Positions 1-12,287 of a DNA stretch of 64,000 bases are shown piece by piece. A program made the translations under genes and the position numbers. The DNA is from an uncultured Myxococcales bacterium (GTDB taxonomy: Bacteria > Myxococcota_A > UBA9042), in NCBI GenBank assembly GCA_903955385.1, contig CAJBNH010000194.1:1-64000 (forward strand). The letters run 5' to 3'. The stretch's first letter is position 1, and every line of letters starts with the position of its first letter. Under the pieces are notes generated by a model. The model had not been told where the DNA came from, did no database searches, and was given only the letters and a program-made list of their open reading frames with translations.

Positions 1-1420
1 CGGCGACCGCGGTGTCGAGCTGCGGATTGGCCACTCCCGCGAGTGCTCCCAAGGCGTTGTCGATGCCCCCCGAGCAGTTGTTGGCGGGGGCACACGTCGC
101 GGTGTTGTTGTCCAGGTCCAGACCCTCGCCGGGCTTGCCGCCGTTGCCGATGAGGACGGACCAGAGCTTGGTCGCCTCCTTCGAAAACGATGGTGTACAC
201 GAGCACTGCCCCTTGCCCTTGCAGACCCCGGCGACACACGCATCGTCTTGAGTGCATGGACTTCCGTCGTCGCAGGGGCCGCCGGCGACCGCGGAGTGCA
301 CACAACCCTTGGACGGATCACACGCGTCGGTCGTGCACGGGTTGGCGTCGGAGCAGGAGGCTGCTTTGCCCTTGCAGGCACCCTCCGCGCACGTGTCGCC
401 CTGTGTGCAAGCGTTGCCATCGCTGCACACGGCCGTGTTGAACGAGTAGTTGCATCCGCCCGAGGCCGGGTCGCACAGGTCACTGGTGCAGGAGTCGCCG
501 TCGTCGCAGATCGAGACCTGTCCCACGCAGCACGGGTTCTGGGTGGCGAGGTGATAGCAGCCGAGCAAGGGCTCGCACACGTCGATGGAGCAAGTGTTGC
601 CGTCGTCGCACGAGGTGGGCTCCCCCGCCACGCACGCACCTTTCGCGCACACGTCACCGGTCGTGCAAGCGTTGCCGTCACTGCACTCGACGGTTGACGC
701 GGTCACCACGCAGCCCTGCCCGGGGTTGCAGGTGTCGTTTGTACAGGGGTTGGCGTCGTCGCAAGTGACGGGCTGGCCGATGCAGTCCCCGGCGATGCAG
801 TGGTCGCCCTGGCTGCAAGCGTCCTCGTCGTCGCAGGTCGGCTGCCCAGGAAGTGCAACGTAGCCACAGCCGGTTTCAGGCAGGCACGCGTCGGCCGTGC
901 AAGGCAGCCCGTCGTCGCAAGTCACTGGCTCGCCGAGACACTGGTGGGCCTTGCAGACGTCGCTGATCGTGCACGCGCTACCGTCATCGCACGGACTTCC
1001 GTCAACAAGAGGCGTCCAATGATAGGGGTCGATGTCCGGGACGGCGACGGCACAAGTGTTGTCAGGGTCCTTGGCACCTGACGTGTGGCAAGTACCGTTG
1101 ATGAAAGCAAATCCGGGCTTCAACACCCATTCGCAAGTGCCTAGCACGCAGGAGTCGGTCGTGCAGGCGAGGCCGTCGTCACAACTCGCGACCTTGTCCG
1201 CACTGCAGGGCTTGGGGGCTGCATCCGCGACAACATCGGCTGCAACGTCCTGGGGCACGTCGGCGTCCGTCGCGGTTGCGTCGAAGGAAGCGTCGGCGTT
1301 GTCAGTCGGCGCGTCGGTGGCAGGCGTGTCGTCGGTGAGGTCGTCGCCGCATGCCGCCAACACCGCGACCGCCGCGCAGGCCAACCAGAGCTTCAGAGGG
1401 GTGGGGGGGAGCGTGCTCAT
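1..1420 (-). CDS. Cysteine-rich repeat lipoprotein, C-terminus cut by window edge
   Basis: The frame is open from an ATG at 1420 to base 1, so at least 473 residues are present and the end is missing. Residues 1-24 form a lipoprotein signal: a short basic/hydrophobic stretch ending in LAAC-G, with Cys24 the likely lipidated residue. After an Asp/Ala-rich linker come many CDDGxxCTxxDxC / GC modules, for example CTADACLPETGCGY. Near the window edge the repeats give way to a different region (GLDLDNNTATC, then GIDNALGALAG). The start codon overlaps the stop of the upstream gene as ATGA, so the two genes are probably translationally coupled. The upstream gene is clearly related. Such repeats are common in secreted myxobacterial proteins of unknown role; I infer a surface protein and cannot assign a function. 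Confidence 0.8.
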   Translation of the reverse strand, partial: MSTLPPTPLKLWLACAAVAVLAACGDDLTDDTPATDAPTDNADASFDATATDADVPQDVAADVVADAAPKPCSADKVASCDDGLACTTDSCVLGTCEWVLKPGFAFINGTCHTSGAKDPDNTCAVAVPDIDPYHWTPLVDGSPCDDGSACTISDVCKAHQCLGEPVTCDDGLPCTADACLPETGCGYVALPGQPTCDDEDACSQGDHCIAGDCIGQPVTCDDANPCTNDTCNPGQGCVVTASTVECSDGNACTTGDVCAKGACVAGEPTSCDDGNTCSIDVCEPLLGCYHLATQNPCCVGQVSICDDGDSCTSDLCDPASGGCNYSFNTAVCSDGNACTQGDTCAEGACKGKAASCSDANPCTTDACDPSKGCVHSAVAGGPCDDGSPCTQDDACVAGVCKGKGQCSCTPSFSKEATKLWSVLIGNGGKPGEGLDLDNNTATCAPANNCSGGIDNALGALAGVANPQLDTAVA

Positions 1421-4400
1421 TTCAGCGTTCCCTCCACGATCGAGTTGCCTTGGACGCGCTTCACGTTCTTCGGGTCGATGGCAATTCCTGTGCCGGGAGG
1501 CAGGCCCGGCATCGTGCCGCTGAGGTCGATGACCGGCAGGGGGAAGGAGCCAAGCGCGCCCTGCCCCAGAGCGGCGACGATGCCTCCAATCAACTGATCC
1601 GCCACGAGCTTGGCGATGACCCCCTCGGAAGCGACCAGCGAGTCCTGCAGCACGTTGACTTCGATGTCGACAGACTCGACCTTGGTCAACTGGACCCCGA
1701 TGGAGCCCTGCTGGGCGACGATGTTCACGCCAGCGGTGAACGTCGCGAACAACACGACATCCATCTTCTGACCGAACAGGTCCATCGTCGCATCGACCCT
1801 GAAGTCGCCGATGTGGGCCTTCAAGGCTCCGGCCGGATTGCAGTCGTCCATCGTGGGGGCCAGCATCGCGCTGACCTTCATGTTCAAGTTGCTGATGCCG
1901 TATTGCCCCAGATCGACGTTGCCGAGCAGCGACGCCGGGACCGGGAACTCGAACAGGCCGCCGATCCAGGAGGCGTAGAGCAACTCGTTGAACGCGTCGT
2001 CCGCCACCGCCAACTCCAGCGGGGCCGCGCGTGGAATGACCAGAGTCTGGATGCCGGTGCCGCAGCCGATGCGACTGGGCACACCGAGGTTGTCGAATGA
2101 ATTCGCCTTGGTCGAGAACGCGCGTGAGCGAAGGAAGAAGGCTCCACCGTCGGCGGCAAAGTCGATCTTCGCCGCGTCGGTCGCCAAGTCGACCTTCACC
2201 TTGCCGCCGGAACCGTCGAGCTTGGGGATTTCGAATGCGAACGAAAAGGCGAGAGCGCTGAACGCCGTGCCCAAGGCTGGTTCGAGAGCGGCCGCGACCT
2301 GTTGCTGAAAGGCCTGCTCGATATTGCCGACGAAAAGACCGGTCATGGCGTTGATGATGGGCGAGAGCAACCACCCGAGGATACCGTCGATGCTGATGGA
2401 AATGCCCTGGATGTCGACCGTCGTGTTCTGCATCTTCGCCGCGACCTGATGCGAAGGAGTGACCGACAGTACGACGTCGGTGGCGATGACGATGGCTGTC
2501 ATGTTCAAGGTGCCCGTAGCGCTAGGTGCGTACCAGACCTTGCTCTGAGCGTTGAGGTTTGCCTTCGGCTTGGCCAAGGTCGCGACCATTCGCAGACCAC
2601 CGCTTTGGGCCTTCAGCGTCACCTTCGCTGGCTCGTGCGTCAGGTTGTTGATGAAGACCTTGTACTGGTCGTTCTCGAACGCTGGCTGAGGCAAGAGCGC
2701 ATTCAAGTTCATCGACTGCAGGTAGAGCTCGAAGATGGTCGCCAAGTCGTTGGGGGGCAGCGAGTGGTTACCGTCGTCGATGACTCCCTGACTCAAGAAG
2801 TAGCCAAGGCCCGGGTCGACGATGCCGGTCGCGGGGTCCTCTTTGGTCGGCTTGAAGTACTTGCTCGACCACAAGAACGCCTGAACGCGCTTCTTGCTCG
2901 AGCCCAGCACGTCCGTTGCCTCGAACACGAGTGTGTTGCCCCCCGGCTTGGCCATCAGCGGAATGGAGAACGCCCCGTCCGCCTGAAGTGCCACCGGCTT
3001 GCCACCGAACATGAAGGATGTGATGGCGCCGGCACCGCTGGTGACCTTTCCCGTAACCTGCAAGATTGGGCTGTTGCCTTGCAGTGTTGCCGCGCGAGGA
3101 GGGAACGTGACGTCGATCTTGGGGCGACAGTCGTGGGACGACACGACGGCGTGCTTGCAGCCGGACTTGGGGTCGCAGGAGTCGGTGGTACACGCGTTGC
3201 CGTCGTCGCAGTTCACCGCCGCACCAACGCACTTGCTCTGGCTGCAGATGTCAGCTTCGGTGCACGCGGTGCCGTCATCGCACAAGTCGTCGTTGGGCAT
3301 GTTCGAACAGCCGGTCGCCGGCAGGCACGCGTCGTCGGTGCAAGTGTTCGCGTCGTCGCACTTCAGCAGGCTGCCGCCAGGGACGCACTTGGCCGCGGAA
3401 CAGGCATCCCCGAGCGTACACGCGTTCTTGTCGTCACAAGGCAGCTGATTGGGCACGTGGGCAACACCGGTCTTGGGGTCGCACGCATCGTCGGTGCACG
3501 GGTTGCCGTCATCGGTAACTGCGGGTGCGCCGAGGCACGCTCCGTTGATGCACATGTCCCCGAGCGAACAGGCGCTGCCGTCGTCACAGGGAACGGAATT
3601 GAAGGGGTAGACGCAGCCAAGCTTGGGGTCACAGGTCTCGTCCGTGCATGGATTCGAGTCCGCACACATAGGTGCTAAGGACTTGAGCACGCAACCCTGC
3701 TTCTGGTCACAGAAATCTACGGTGCATACATTGTTGTCGTCGCAGTCGACCGGCCCCCCGCCGGTGCACTTTCCACCAACGCAAATATCGGTCTCGGTGC
3801 ATGGGTTTGCGTCATCGCATGGAGATGAGTTGGTCTGGGTCGAGCACCCCACTGCTGGGTTGCAGACGTCGCTTGTGCACACGTTGCCGTCGTCGCAATC
3901 AAGCGCCGACAATCCGGCCGCACACTCGCCGTCGACGCAAAGGTCTCCGACGGTGCAGATGTTGGCGTCGTCACACGTCGCTTCTGCCGGCAAGTGAATA
4001 CAATCTCCGGCCTCGCCGCAGCCATCTGCCGTGCACGGGTTTGCGTCATCGCACGGCTTGTCGACGGCCACGCACGTGCCCCCGACGCAGCGATCTCCTT
4101 GCGTGCATGGGTCCCCGTCATCACAAGGCCCTGTACCAACGGCAGTCCATTCAGTGCGCGACGCGAGCACGATGCAAGCCATGCATAAGTTGCCGGGCAT
4201 CGGCGCCATGTTCTGAACGCAGCTTCCGTTGATGTCGCACTGGTCCCACCCGCATGTCTGGAGAACATCGAGGGTTTCCACGACCGGCAAGTCCATCGCT
4301 CCGTCCGGTCCCAGGTCTCCGGTCACGACGTCTGCCGGTGGACCGTCGGGGACCGTGTCCGTGTCGCCCGGGAGACTGTCCGACGAGCACCCAGCTGCTG

Positions 4401-4473
4401 CAAGGACGAGTTGCGCGCCGAAAGCAAGGATGCAGAAGCGCTTCTGCCCGATGAGAAACGGTGAAAACTTCAC
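1417..4473 (-). CDS. Large cysteine-rich repeat lipoprotein (1018 aa)
   Basis: A 1018-residue predicted lipoprotein with signal and lipobox LAAAGC (Cys29). An Asp/Pro/Thr-rich spacer is followed, from about residue 75 to 450, by roughly fifteen tandem cysteine modules of the type CDDANPCTxxDxC alternating with CDPKxGC. After these comes a segment resembling an Ig/PKD-like beta domain (PRAATLQGNSPILQVTGKV) and then about 450 residues without cysteine repeats, with alternating hydrophobic and polar stretches. The gene overlaps the next one (1-1420) by ATGA. One repeat (VLKSLAPMC) departs from the usual pattern and coincides with a copy of the dispersed 21-bp palindrome. The product is probably exposed on the outer membrane; its function is unknown. 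Confidence 0.85.
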   Translation of the reverse strand: MKFSPFLIGQKRFCILAFGAQLVLAAAGCSSDSLPGDTDTVPDGPPADVVTGDLGPDGAMDLPVVETLDVLQTCGWDQCDINGSCVQNMAPMPGNLCMACIVLASRTEWTAVGTGPCDDGDPCTQGDRCVGGTCVAVDKPCDDANPCTADGCGEAGDCIHLPAEATCDDANICTVGDLCVDGECAAGLSALDCDDGNVCTSDVCNPAVGCSTQTNSSPCDDANPCTETDICVGGKCTGGGPVDCDDNNVCTVDFCDQKQGCVLKSLAPMCADSNPCTDETCDPKLGCVYPFNSVPCDDGSACSLGDMCINGACLGAPAVTDDGNPCTDDACDPKTGVAHVPNQLPCDDKNACTLGDACSAAKCVPGGSLLKCDDANTCTDDACLPATGCSNMPNDDLCDDGTACTEADICSQSKCVGAAVNCDDGNACTTDSCDPKSGCKHAVVSSHDCRPKIDVTFPPRAATLQGNSPILQVTGKVTSGAGAITSFMFGGKPVALQADGAFSIPLMAKPGGNTLVFEATDVLGSSKKRVQAFLWSSKYFKPTKEDPATGIVDPGLGYFLSQGVIDDGNHSLPPNDLATIFELYLQSMNLNALLPQPAFENDQYKVFINNLTHEPAKVTLKAQSGGLRMVATLAKPKANLNAQSKVWYAPSATGTLNMTAIVIATDVVLSVTPSHQVAAKMQNTTVDIQGISISIDGILGWLLSPIINAMTGLFVGNIEQAFQQQVAAALEPALGTAFSALAFSFAFEIPKLDGSGGKVKVDLATDAAKIDFAADGGAFFLRSRAFSTKANSFDNLGVPSRIGCGTGIQTLVIPRAAPLELAVADDAFNELLYASWIGGLFEFPVPASLLGNVDLGQYGISNLNMKVSAMLAPTMDDCNPAGALKAHIGDFRVDATMDLFGQKMDVVLFATFTAGVNIVAQQGSIGVQLTKVESVDIEVNVLQDSLVASEGVIAKLVADQLIGGIVAALGQGALGSFPLPVIDLSGTMPGLPPGTGIAIDPKNVKRVQGNSIVEGTLK
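3667..3687. repeat. Dispersed 21-bp palindrome, intragenic copy
   Basis: The run AGGTGCTAAGGACTTGAG (18 bp) is identical to the copy at 5772-5792, 2.1 kb away. This copy lies inside the 1018-aa lipoprotein gene, where it is read on the minus strand as VLKSLAP in place of the usual short linker before a CDD module. An identical 18-mer is not expected by chance in 64 kb. Confidence 0.65.
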
Positions 4474-4595
4474 GGTAACCCCATTCGGCGGGAATCAGGT
4501 GTCAGGACGAAGCGATGAACGGTGACCGCCTCAGACCGTCGAGTGTACGCGGCCGCAAGGTCATTCGGAAGGGCGGCGGCGAACGAGACCAGAGG

Positions 4596-5699
4596 TCAAG
4601 ACTCGCCTGGACGCCCGCGCAACCGTTGTCCTGCGTCCAACAGCAGCGCCTGCAGGGCAAGTCTGGCATTTGGATTCAGCACCATGCGTTCCTCAAGGCG
4701 TTGGCAGGCGTCGATCACCGCCATGATTTGACCAACGTCGGCACGCTGAACCAAAGCCGAAATTGCCGCTGCATGGCGAACGTGCGGCAGGGTCTGCACC
4801 TCGATGCCTCCGGCCACCAGCACGGCATCTCGCAGCACCGCGCGAATCACGTCCAAAGTCCACTGGAGTCCGTCTCGGGTCAAGTCAGCGCGAGCGGACG
4901 AACGCGCTGCGGGCTCAGGACTCTCGTCTCCCTCAGAGCCGCCGCCGGCGGCCGTCTCAGCCAGCCGCGCGCCGAGTTGCTCGATGAACGCCGCAGAGTC
5001 CGACGAGGGGCCCTCACCCAACGCAAGCGCAAATATTGCCACGAAATCAATAACTTGTATCTTTGCGGGGTCACACAGCGACCTCGCCAGCACCATCGAC
5101 CCTTGCGCCAAGGCCGCCGCCGTTCGGGCGTCGTGCGGGGTCTTGCCGTCCGCAACCAATAGGTCTGCGATGTCCGTGGGTGAAAGCTCTGCGAACCTCA
5201 ACACTTGGCAACGCGAGCGGATGGTCTCAAGCAACAACTGCGGCTTGGACGTGACCAGGACGAATACGGTGTTGGAGGGTGGCTCCTCCAGCGTTTTGAG
5301 CAGCGCGTTTGCCGCCTCTTCACGCAGCAGCTCAGCAGACTCAACGATGAGGCCCTTGACGCGCCCCACAACGGGGTCGAACCGCAGCCGTCCCAGTGCG
5401 TCCCGCACCTGATCGATACGAATCGTCGCGCCGTCTTTCGACAACCGGGCAAGGTCGGGGTGGTCACCTCGCTGCACGGCTGCGCAGGATCGACAACGGC
5501 CACACGAATCTTGGTCGCCCGCCTCAGTTCCCAAGCACATGAGACGTGCCAGAAAGGCTTGGGCCACAGTGTCCTTGCCAACCCCTTCTGGACCTTCGAA
5601 AAGGTAGGCGTGGCCTGGCCGGCCGCAAGCCGCAAGCTTGTGCAGGGCCGACACTTGGCTCCGATGACCTCGTATCCGACTGAACTGATGAAGGGGCAT
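4596..5699 (-). CDS. holB: DNA polymerase III subunit delta'
   Basis: Clamp-loader delta' subunit (367 aa), part of the complex that loads the sliding clamp during replication. The N-terminus has a P-loop-like GPEGVGKDT, followed by the Cys cluster CGRCRSC (zinc module), the LLKTLEEPPSNT segment and the SRCQ motif typical of clamp-loader AAA+ proteins. The order and length fit the family. The Cys cluster and GK in the P-loop are more like DnaX/HolB of non-enteric bacteria than E. coli delta'. The start ATG at 5699 is 198 bp from the divergent transposase gene. The downstream neighbour on the same strand is the 1018-aa lipoprotein, 122 bp away and not obviously related in function. Confidence 0.93.
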   Translation of the reverse strand: MPLHQFSRIRGHRSQVSALHKLAACGRPGHAYLFEGPEGVGKDTVAQAFLARLMCLGTEAGDQDSCGRCRSCAAVQRGDHPDLARLSKDGATIRIDQVRDALGRLRFDPVVGRVKGLIVESAELLREEAANALLKTLEEPPSNTVFVLVTSKPQLLLETIRSRCQVLRFAELSPTDIADLLVADGKTPHDARTAAALAQGSMVLARSLCDPAKIQVIDFVAIFALALGEGPSSDSAAFIEQLGARLAETAAGGGSEGDESPEPAARSSARADLTRDGLQWTLDVIRAVLRDAVLVAGGIEVQTLPHVRHAAAISALVQRADVGQIMAVIDACQRLEERMVLNPNARLALQALLLDAGQRLRGRPGES

Positions 5700-5771
5700 G
5701 GTCTCGCCGAATCGGGCGCGGGCCCGGACGGCGAAGGGTGCGGCCCCGCCGCGATTGGGTCAAGGCTGTCC

Positions 5772-5792
5772 CGCAGGTGCTAAGGACTTGAG
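5772..5792. repeat. Dispersed 21-bp palindrome, copy upstream of transposase
   Basis: The right arm is GGACTTGAG and the left half is CAGGTGC, around a TAA centre. It lies in the 198-bp spacer between holB and the REP-associated transposase, 107 bp before the transposase ATG. REP elements beside their own transposase gene are the usual arrangement for RAYT families. It is followed by a locally AT-richer stretch (5793-5820). Confidence 0.7.
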
Positions 5793-5898
5793 AAAAGTTT
5801 CGCATACATTACATGATGTTGCACTGGCACTGGAGGATCGGCGCCACTATTCTGGCTTCCCGTCCGCGGCAAAACTGCGCCCGGAGCGATCATGGGGC

Positions 5899-6834
5899 AT
5901 GAGACCACTTCGCCACCTTCCCCCCGGCACTCTTCACGAGATCTCGGCTCGCACGATCGACGGTCGGCACTGGCTGCGACCGACTCCTGCGATCAGGTCT
6001 ATCGTGGTCGGAGCCATCGCGCACGCACAAGGAAAGTTTGGATTGGAGATCCATGCTCTAGCCGTAATGTCGAACCACCTCCACCTTCTTGTGACTGCGA
6101 GCTGCCCGACGCAGGTCGCCCGGTTCATGTCGACGGTCCTCTCTACCATCACGCGAGAGGTCAGTCGGTTGCACAACCGTCGAGGCCGGATGTGGGACGG
6201 CCCCTATCACTGCATTCGAATCAGCGCGGAGCCAGCGGCCCAAATTGGCCGACTCTGCTACGTGCTCGGGCACGGTGCCAAGGAGAGAGTGGTGGCAGAC
6301 CCACGGCGTTGGCCAGGGGCTCACTCGGCGGGGGCGCTACTTGATGGTGCCCCGATGGAAGGAGTTCGCCACCTGCGAACCGCAGAACACGCATCGACCC
6401 CGCGGCAGGTCGCAGCAAGACCTGAGCGCTTCCAAAGACGCCTTTCCGTCGTCCACACGCCGCTGCCGTGCCTTGCGGACTTGCCGGAGACCGTTCGGCG
6501 AGCACGTATCGCCTCTGCACTGTCCGACTGGCTCGACGTGAGAGGACTTCCTCGCCTCGAACGAACGCCGCCGCCCCACCCCACCGAAACAGTGCAGTCG
6601 TGGCGCAGCCCGCGAACGGGAGCTCGCTCGCCCAAGCGTGCGGCCCCTCGGTGTCACGCATCCACGGGCGCTGAGCGCGAGCGACTCGTGGCGGAATACC
6701 GGCAGTTTGTAGACGCCTACCGAGTCGCGGCCGCGGACCTGGCCGCAGGACGGGTGGCGGTCTTTCCGCCATGGTGTTTTCCGCCACGGCCACCTGCGTC
6801 AACCGCGGGAATCGTTGTCCAAGCTATCTGCTAG
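5899..6834 (+). CDS. REP-associated tyrosine transposase (RAYT, Y1/HUH family)
   Basis: A single-strand transposase of the IS200-like Y1 superfamily. Residues 57-65 are MSNHLHLLV, the HUH metal-binding motif (His60, His62). The segment around residues 92-103 (NRRGRMWDGPYH) and the helix RLCYVLGHGAKERVV contain the expected catalytic Tyr (Tyr121), although the usual NPV after this Tyr is replaced by GHG. RAYTs mobilise or maintain short palindromic REP elements rather than themselves. I chose ATG 5899 over the upstream in-frame ATG 5698 because homology starts here and GGAG lies 12 bases before it; the earlier part reads like non-coding DNA and overlaps holB and a palindrome. The roughly 170-residue C-terminal extension is basic and poorly conserved-looking. 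The gene ends 4 bp from the convergent ABC-F gene. Confidence 0.85.
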   Translation: MRPLRHLPPGTLHEISARTIDGRHWLRPTPAIRSIVVGAIAHAQGKFGLEIHALAVMSNHLHLLVTASCPTQVARFMSTVLSTITREVSRLHNRRGRMWDGPYHCIRISAEPAAQIGRLCYVLGHGAKERVVADPRRWPGAHSAGALLDGAPMEGVRHLRTAEHASTPRQVAARPERFQRRLSVVHTPLPCLADLPETVRRARIASALSDWLDVRGLPRLERTPPPHPTETVQSWRSPRTGARSPKRAAPRCHASTGAERERLVAEYRQFVDAYRVAAADLAAGRVAVFPPWCFPPRPPASTAGIVVQAIC

Positions 6835-6838
6835 AATT

Positions 6839-8848
6839 TCAGGCGATTGGCAGTGCCTCGATCCGCTGAAGGACTTCCTCCAGACCATCCAAGGCCGCGT
6901 CGACGGTTGAGCGCAGAGCCGCCTGTTCCAAGAGAAGCTTGCGCACCGTCTCACCATCTTCATAGTGCTCCGGTTCGGCTTGGAGCCGGGCAATCTCAGC
7001 CAGTCGGGCCTCATCGCGCCCGAGCTGTGCTTCCATCCGCTCGACCTGGTCGCGAAGTGGCTTGAGTCGACGTCCGTAGTCGTTTCGCCGCTCGGCCTCC
7101 TCGCGCTTGCGGGCCTTGTCTTGGTCGCGCTGCCTGGCTGCATCTGGCTCCCCCTCCTGCAACGCATCGCCGGACTGCGCACGCCCCGCCTCGCGCTCGA
7201 AGTCTGTGTCGCCGCGCAGCAACCTCTCAATCAGGTCCGGGTCGCCGCCCCCCTTCCTGTACAAGTACATGTCGTAGTCGCCGAGGTGAAGGGTCGTCCG
7301 ACCGCCAGGCTCAACTTCGAGAACCTTATTGGCCACCGCATTAATGAAGTACCTGTCATGACTCACAATTACCACGGTGCCAGGGAACTGAGACAAGGCG
7401 TTCTCAAGCACTTCCCGACTGGCCAGGTCCAGGTGGTTGGTAGGTTCGTCCAAGAGCAAGACATTGGGCGCGCGCAGCACCATTCTGGCGAGCGCAAGCC
7501 GGGCTCGCTCACCACCAGACAGCACGGCCACGCGCTTCTCTACCGACTGCCCGGAAAAGCCCAGCCCCCCCAGCACGCCTCGGATCAGGGGCACGGTCTG
7601 GTCCAGAGTCGCCCTGCGCGCTTCTTCGTAGACGGAACTTGTCGACTCCAGCGCGTCCAATTGGTGCTGTGCGTAATAGTCCCTGACCACGCCTGAACCG
7701 ACCCGAACTTCGCCACCTTGGACGTCGGTGACCCCCGCAAGGACCTTCAGAAGAGTCGACTTGCCGGCGCCATTCGGACCGACGAGCGCTACGCGGTCAC
7801 CTCGATAGATCGTGAGCCCCAAGTCGGTATAGACGACGTTGTCTCCCCAGCACTTGCGCACGTGAGAGGCGACCAGAACCTCCTTGCCCGTCCGCGAGGG
7901 TTCCGGGAAGCGCAGTCCAATCCCTCCTGAGGCACTGTCGATCTCAACGGACTCGAGCCGGGCAAGCATCTTCATGCGTGATTGTGCTTGCTTGGCTTTG
8001 CTGGCCTTGGCACGAAAACGCTCGACGAACCGCTCCAAGTGCGCCCGTTGGCGGTCTACGCGCGCTTTCTGCGCCTCGAGCTGCTCTTGTCGGGCACCTC
8101 GTCCTTCGAGGAAGTCGTCGTAACCGCCCGGGTACTCGTTCAGTCCACGTTTGGTCAGTTCAACGATATGTGTCGGAAATCTGTTGAGAAAGAACCGGTC
8201 GTGACTCACCGCGACCACTGCGCCTTCGTAGGCTTCGAGGAAGGACTCAAACCACGAAAGAGACTCAAAATCGAGGTGGTTGGTTGGCTCATCCAGTAGC
8301 AGGACTTCTGGTCGCAAGACAAGCAGTCGCGCAAGCGCAGCTCGCATCAGCCATCCGCCGCTCAGGATGCGCGCAGGCCGATTCTGACTGTGTGCGTCAA
8401 ACCCCAGCCCGGTCAGAGCCGTCCGTGCACGCGTCTCCAGAGCGTCTCCGCCCAGCAGTTCAAAGGCCGTCCCGGCCCGGTCCAGGTCGGCCAGAGCGCG
8501 CTCAGAAGCGGCAAACACCGCGTCGCTGGCCATGCGTTCGTGGACTCCCCGCAGTGCATCCCGAGCCGTCGACCACCCAGGCACGCCGTCGAGGACGGAC
8601 TCAAGGACAGTGCCCTCCCCCAAGCGTTCGACCTCTTGTGGCAGATACCCAGTCCTGAGGCGCTTGGCACGTACGAGTCCACCGGCATCTGGTTGCAACT
8701 CTCCATGGATGATCCGCAACAGCGTGGTCTTGCCCGCCCCATTGGGCCCGACAAGACCGTAGCGGCGGCCGGGACGCAGTTCCCAGTGCAGGCCATCGAA
8801 CAGCACCTGCGGTCCGAATGACTTGGCAATGCCCTGAATCTGTATCAT
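6839..8848 (-). CDS. ABC-F family ATPase (Uup/EttA-like, ribosome-associated)
   Basis: A soluble tandem ABC protein (669 aa) without membrane segments. Domain 1 has Walker A GPNGAGKTT (about residues 34-42) and signature LSGGW; domain 2 has GPNGAGKST and LSGGERARLALARM. Both have LLLDEPTNHLD. The linker between them is rich in Lys/Arg (ERFRAKASKAKQAQSRMKM), like the P-site tRNA interaction motif of ABC-F factors, and the last 100 residues form a charged coiled coil as in Uup. The family acts on ribosomes to relieve stalling or confer resistance; which member this is cannot be decided here. I placed the start at ATG 8848 (MIQIQGIAKSF) with AGAAGAG just before it; the longer frame to 8947 has no homology. 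Confidence 0.9.
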   Translation of the reverse strand: MIQIQGIAKSFGPQVLFDGLHWELRPGRRYGLVGPNGAGKTTLLRIIHGELQPDAGGLVRAKRLRTGYLPQEVERLGEGTVLESVLDGVPGWSTARDALRGVHERMASDAVFAASERALADLDRAGTAFELLGGDALETRARTALTGLGFDAHSQNRPARILSGGWLMRAALARLLVLRPEVLLLDEPTNHLDFESLSWFESFLEAYEGAVVAVSHDRFFLNRFPTHIVELTKRGLNEYPGGYDDFLEGRGARQEQLEAQKARVDRQRAHLERFVERFRAKASKAKQAQSRMKMLARLESVEIDSASGGIGLRFPEPSRTGKEVLVASHVRKCWGDNVVYTDLGLTIYRGDRVALVGPNGAGKSTLLKVLAGVTDVQGGEVRVGSGVVRDYYAQHQLDALESTSSVYEEARRATLDQTVPLIRGVLGGLGFSGQSVEKRVAVLSGGERARLALARMVLRAPNVLLLDEPTNHLDLASREVLENALSQFPGTVVIVSHDRYFINAVANKVLEVEPGGRTTLHLGDYDMYLYRKGGGDPDLIERLLRGDTDFEREAGRAQSGDALQEGEPDAARQRDQDKARKREEAERRNDYGRRLKPLRDQVERMEAQLGRDEARLAEIARLQAEPEHYEDGETVRKLLLEQAALRSTVDAALDGLEEVLQRIEALPIA

Positions 8849-9203
8849 TTCTCTTCTCGCGGGATGAACCAAACGACGACACGCGGGTCCGCTCAAGACA
8901 TGTCTTCGTGAGTGCCACGGACACGTGCGGGGGCGGCACCTTCTCACGTCTCGTGGTCCGGGTCACGCGTACTCGGTCAAGGTCAGGCGACGGTCCCATT
9001 GATGGTCCCTTTCACATCGCCAAAATCGCTGGAGAATCTCTCTCAAGTGCTTGGGACTTGAGCAAGCTCGTTCGAGTTCACCGAACGTCCTCACGCAACG
9101 CCAATCGACCCGGCCCGCCCCCGACTCGTCGCCGCCCCTTGCCCCCGCCCCAATCCCCACCTACCTTACGGGGCCGCGCACCGACCGCTGCGCCAGGATG
9201 GCC
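8849..9203. other. Divergent spacer between ABC-F and secA genes
   Basis: These 355 bp separate the two divergent starts and must hold both promoters. The only structure I can support is the 21-bp palindrome at 9042-9062. No convincing -35/-10 pair stands out. Confidence 0.6.
9042..9062. repeat. Dispersed 21-bp palindrome, secA upstream copy
   Basis: Arms CTCAAGT and ACTTGAG are perfectly complementary, with GCTTGGG between. The bases just before it (AATCTCT) are shared with the copies at 33990 and, on the opposite strand, 58236. It lies about 140 bp before the secA start. Confidence 0.75.
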
Positions 9204-12155
<2,952 letters not shown>

Positions 12156-12287
12156 AGTCCCCGCTGGGTGTGTTCCGCCCCGGACGCGGCAACGTCTTGC
12201 TGCGATGGGTTGGCCGCGCGAGCGACCTTTGCTAGCGTCAGCGCTCCACGGACCGTGGTTGCGTCACGGGCTGGAAGGGAGCGCGGC

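Noticed and set aside
1061-1082. Palindrome-like GTCAGGGTCCTTGGCACCTGAC in the partial lipoprotein gene
   Set aside because: It is 22 bp, not 21, with an extra G in one arm, and encodes an ordinary-looking segment.
1351-3678. Long plus-strand open frames of 249 and 458 codons opposite the lipoprotein gene
   Set aside because: They are antisense shadows of GC-rich cysteine-repeat coding sequence, without recognisable domains or ribosome sites.
9051-9203. Upstream extension of secA to the ATG at 9051
   Set aside because: It begins inside the palindrome and has no similarity to SecA N-termini; the usual MFQKLL start at 9204 follows a better ribosome site.
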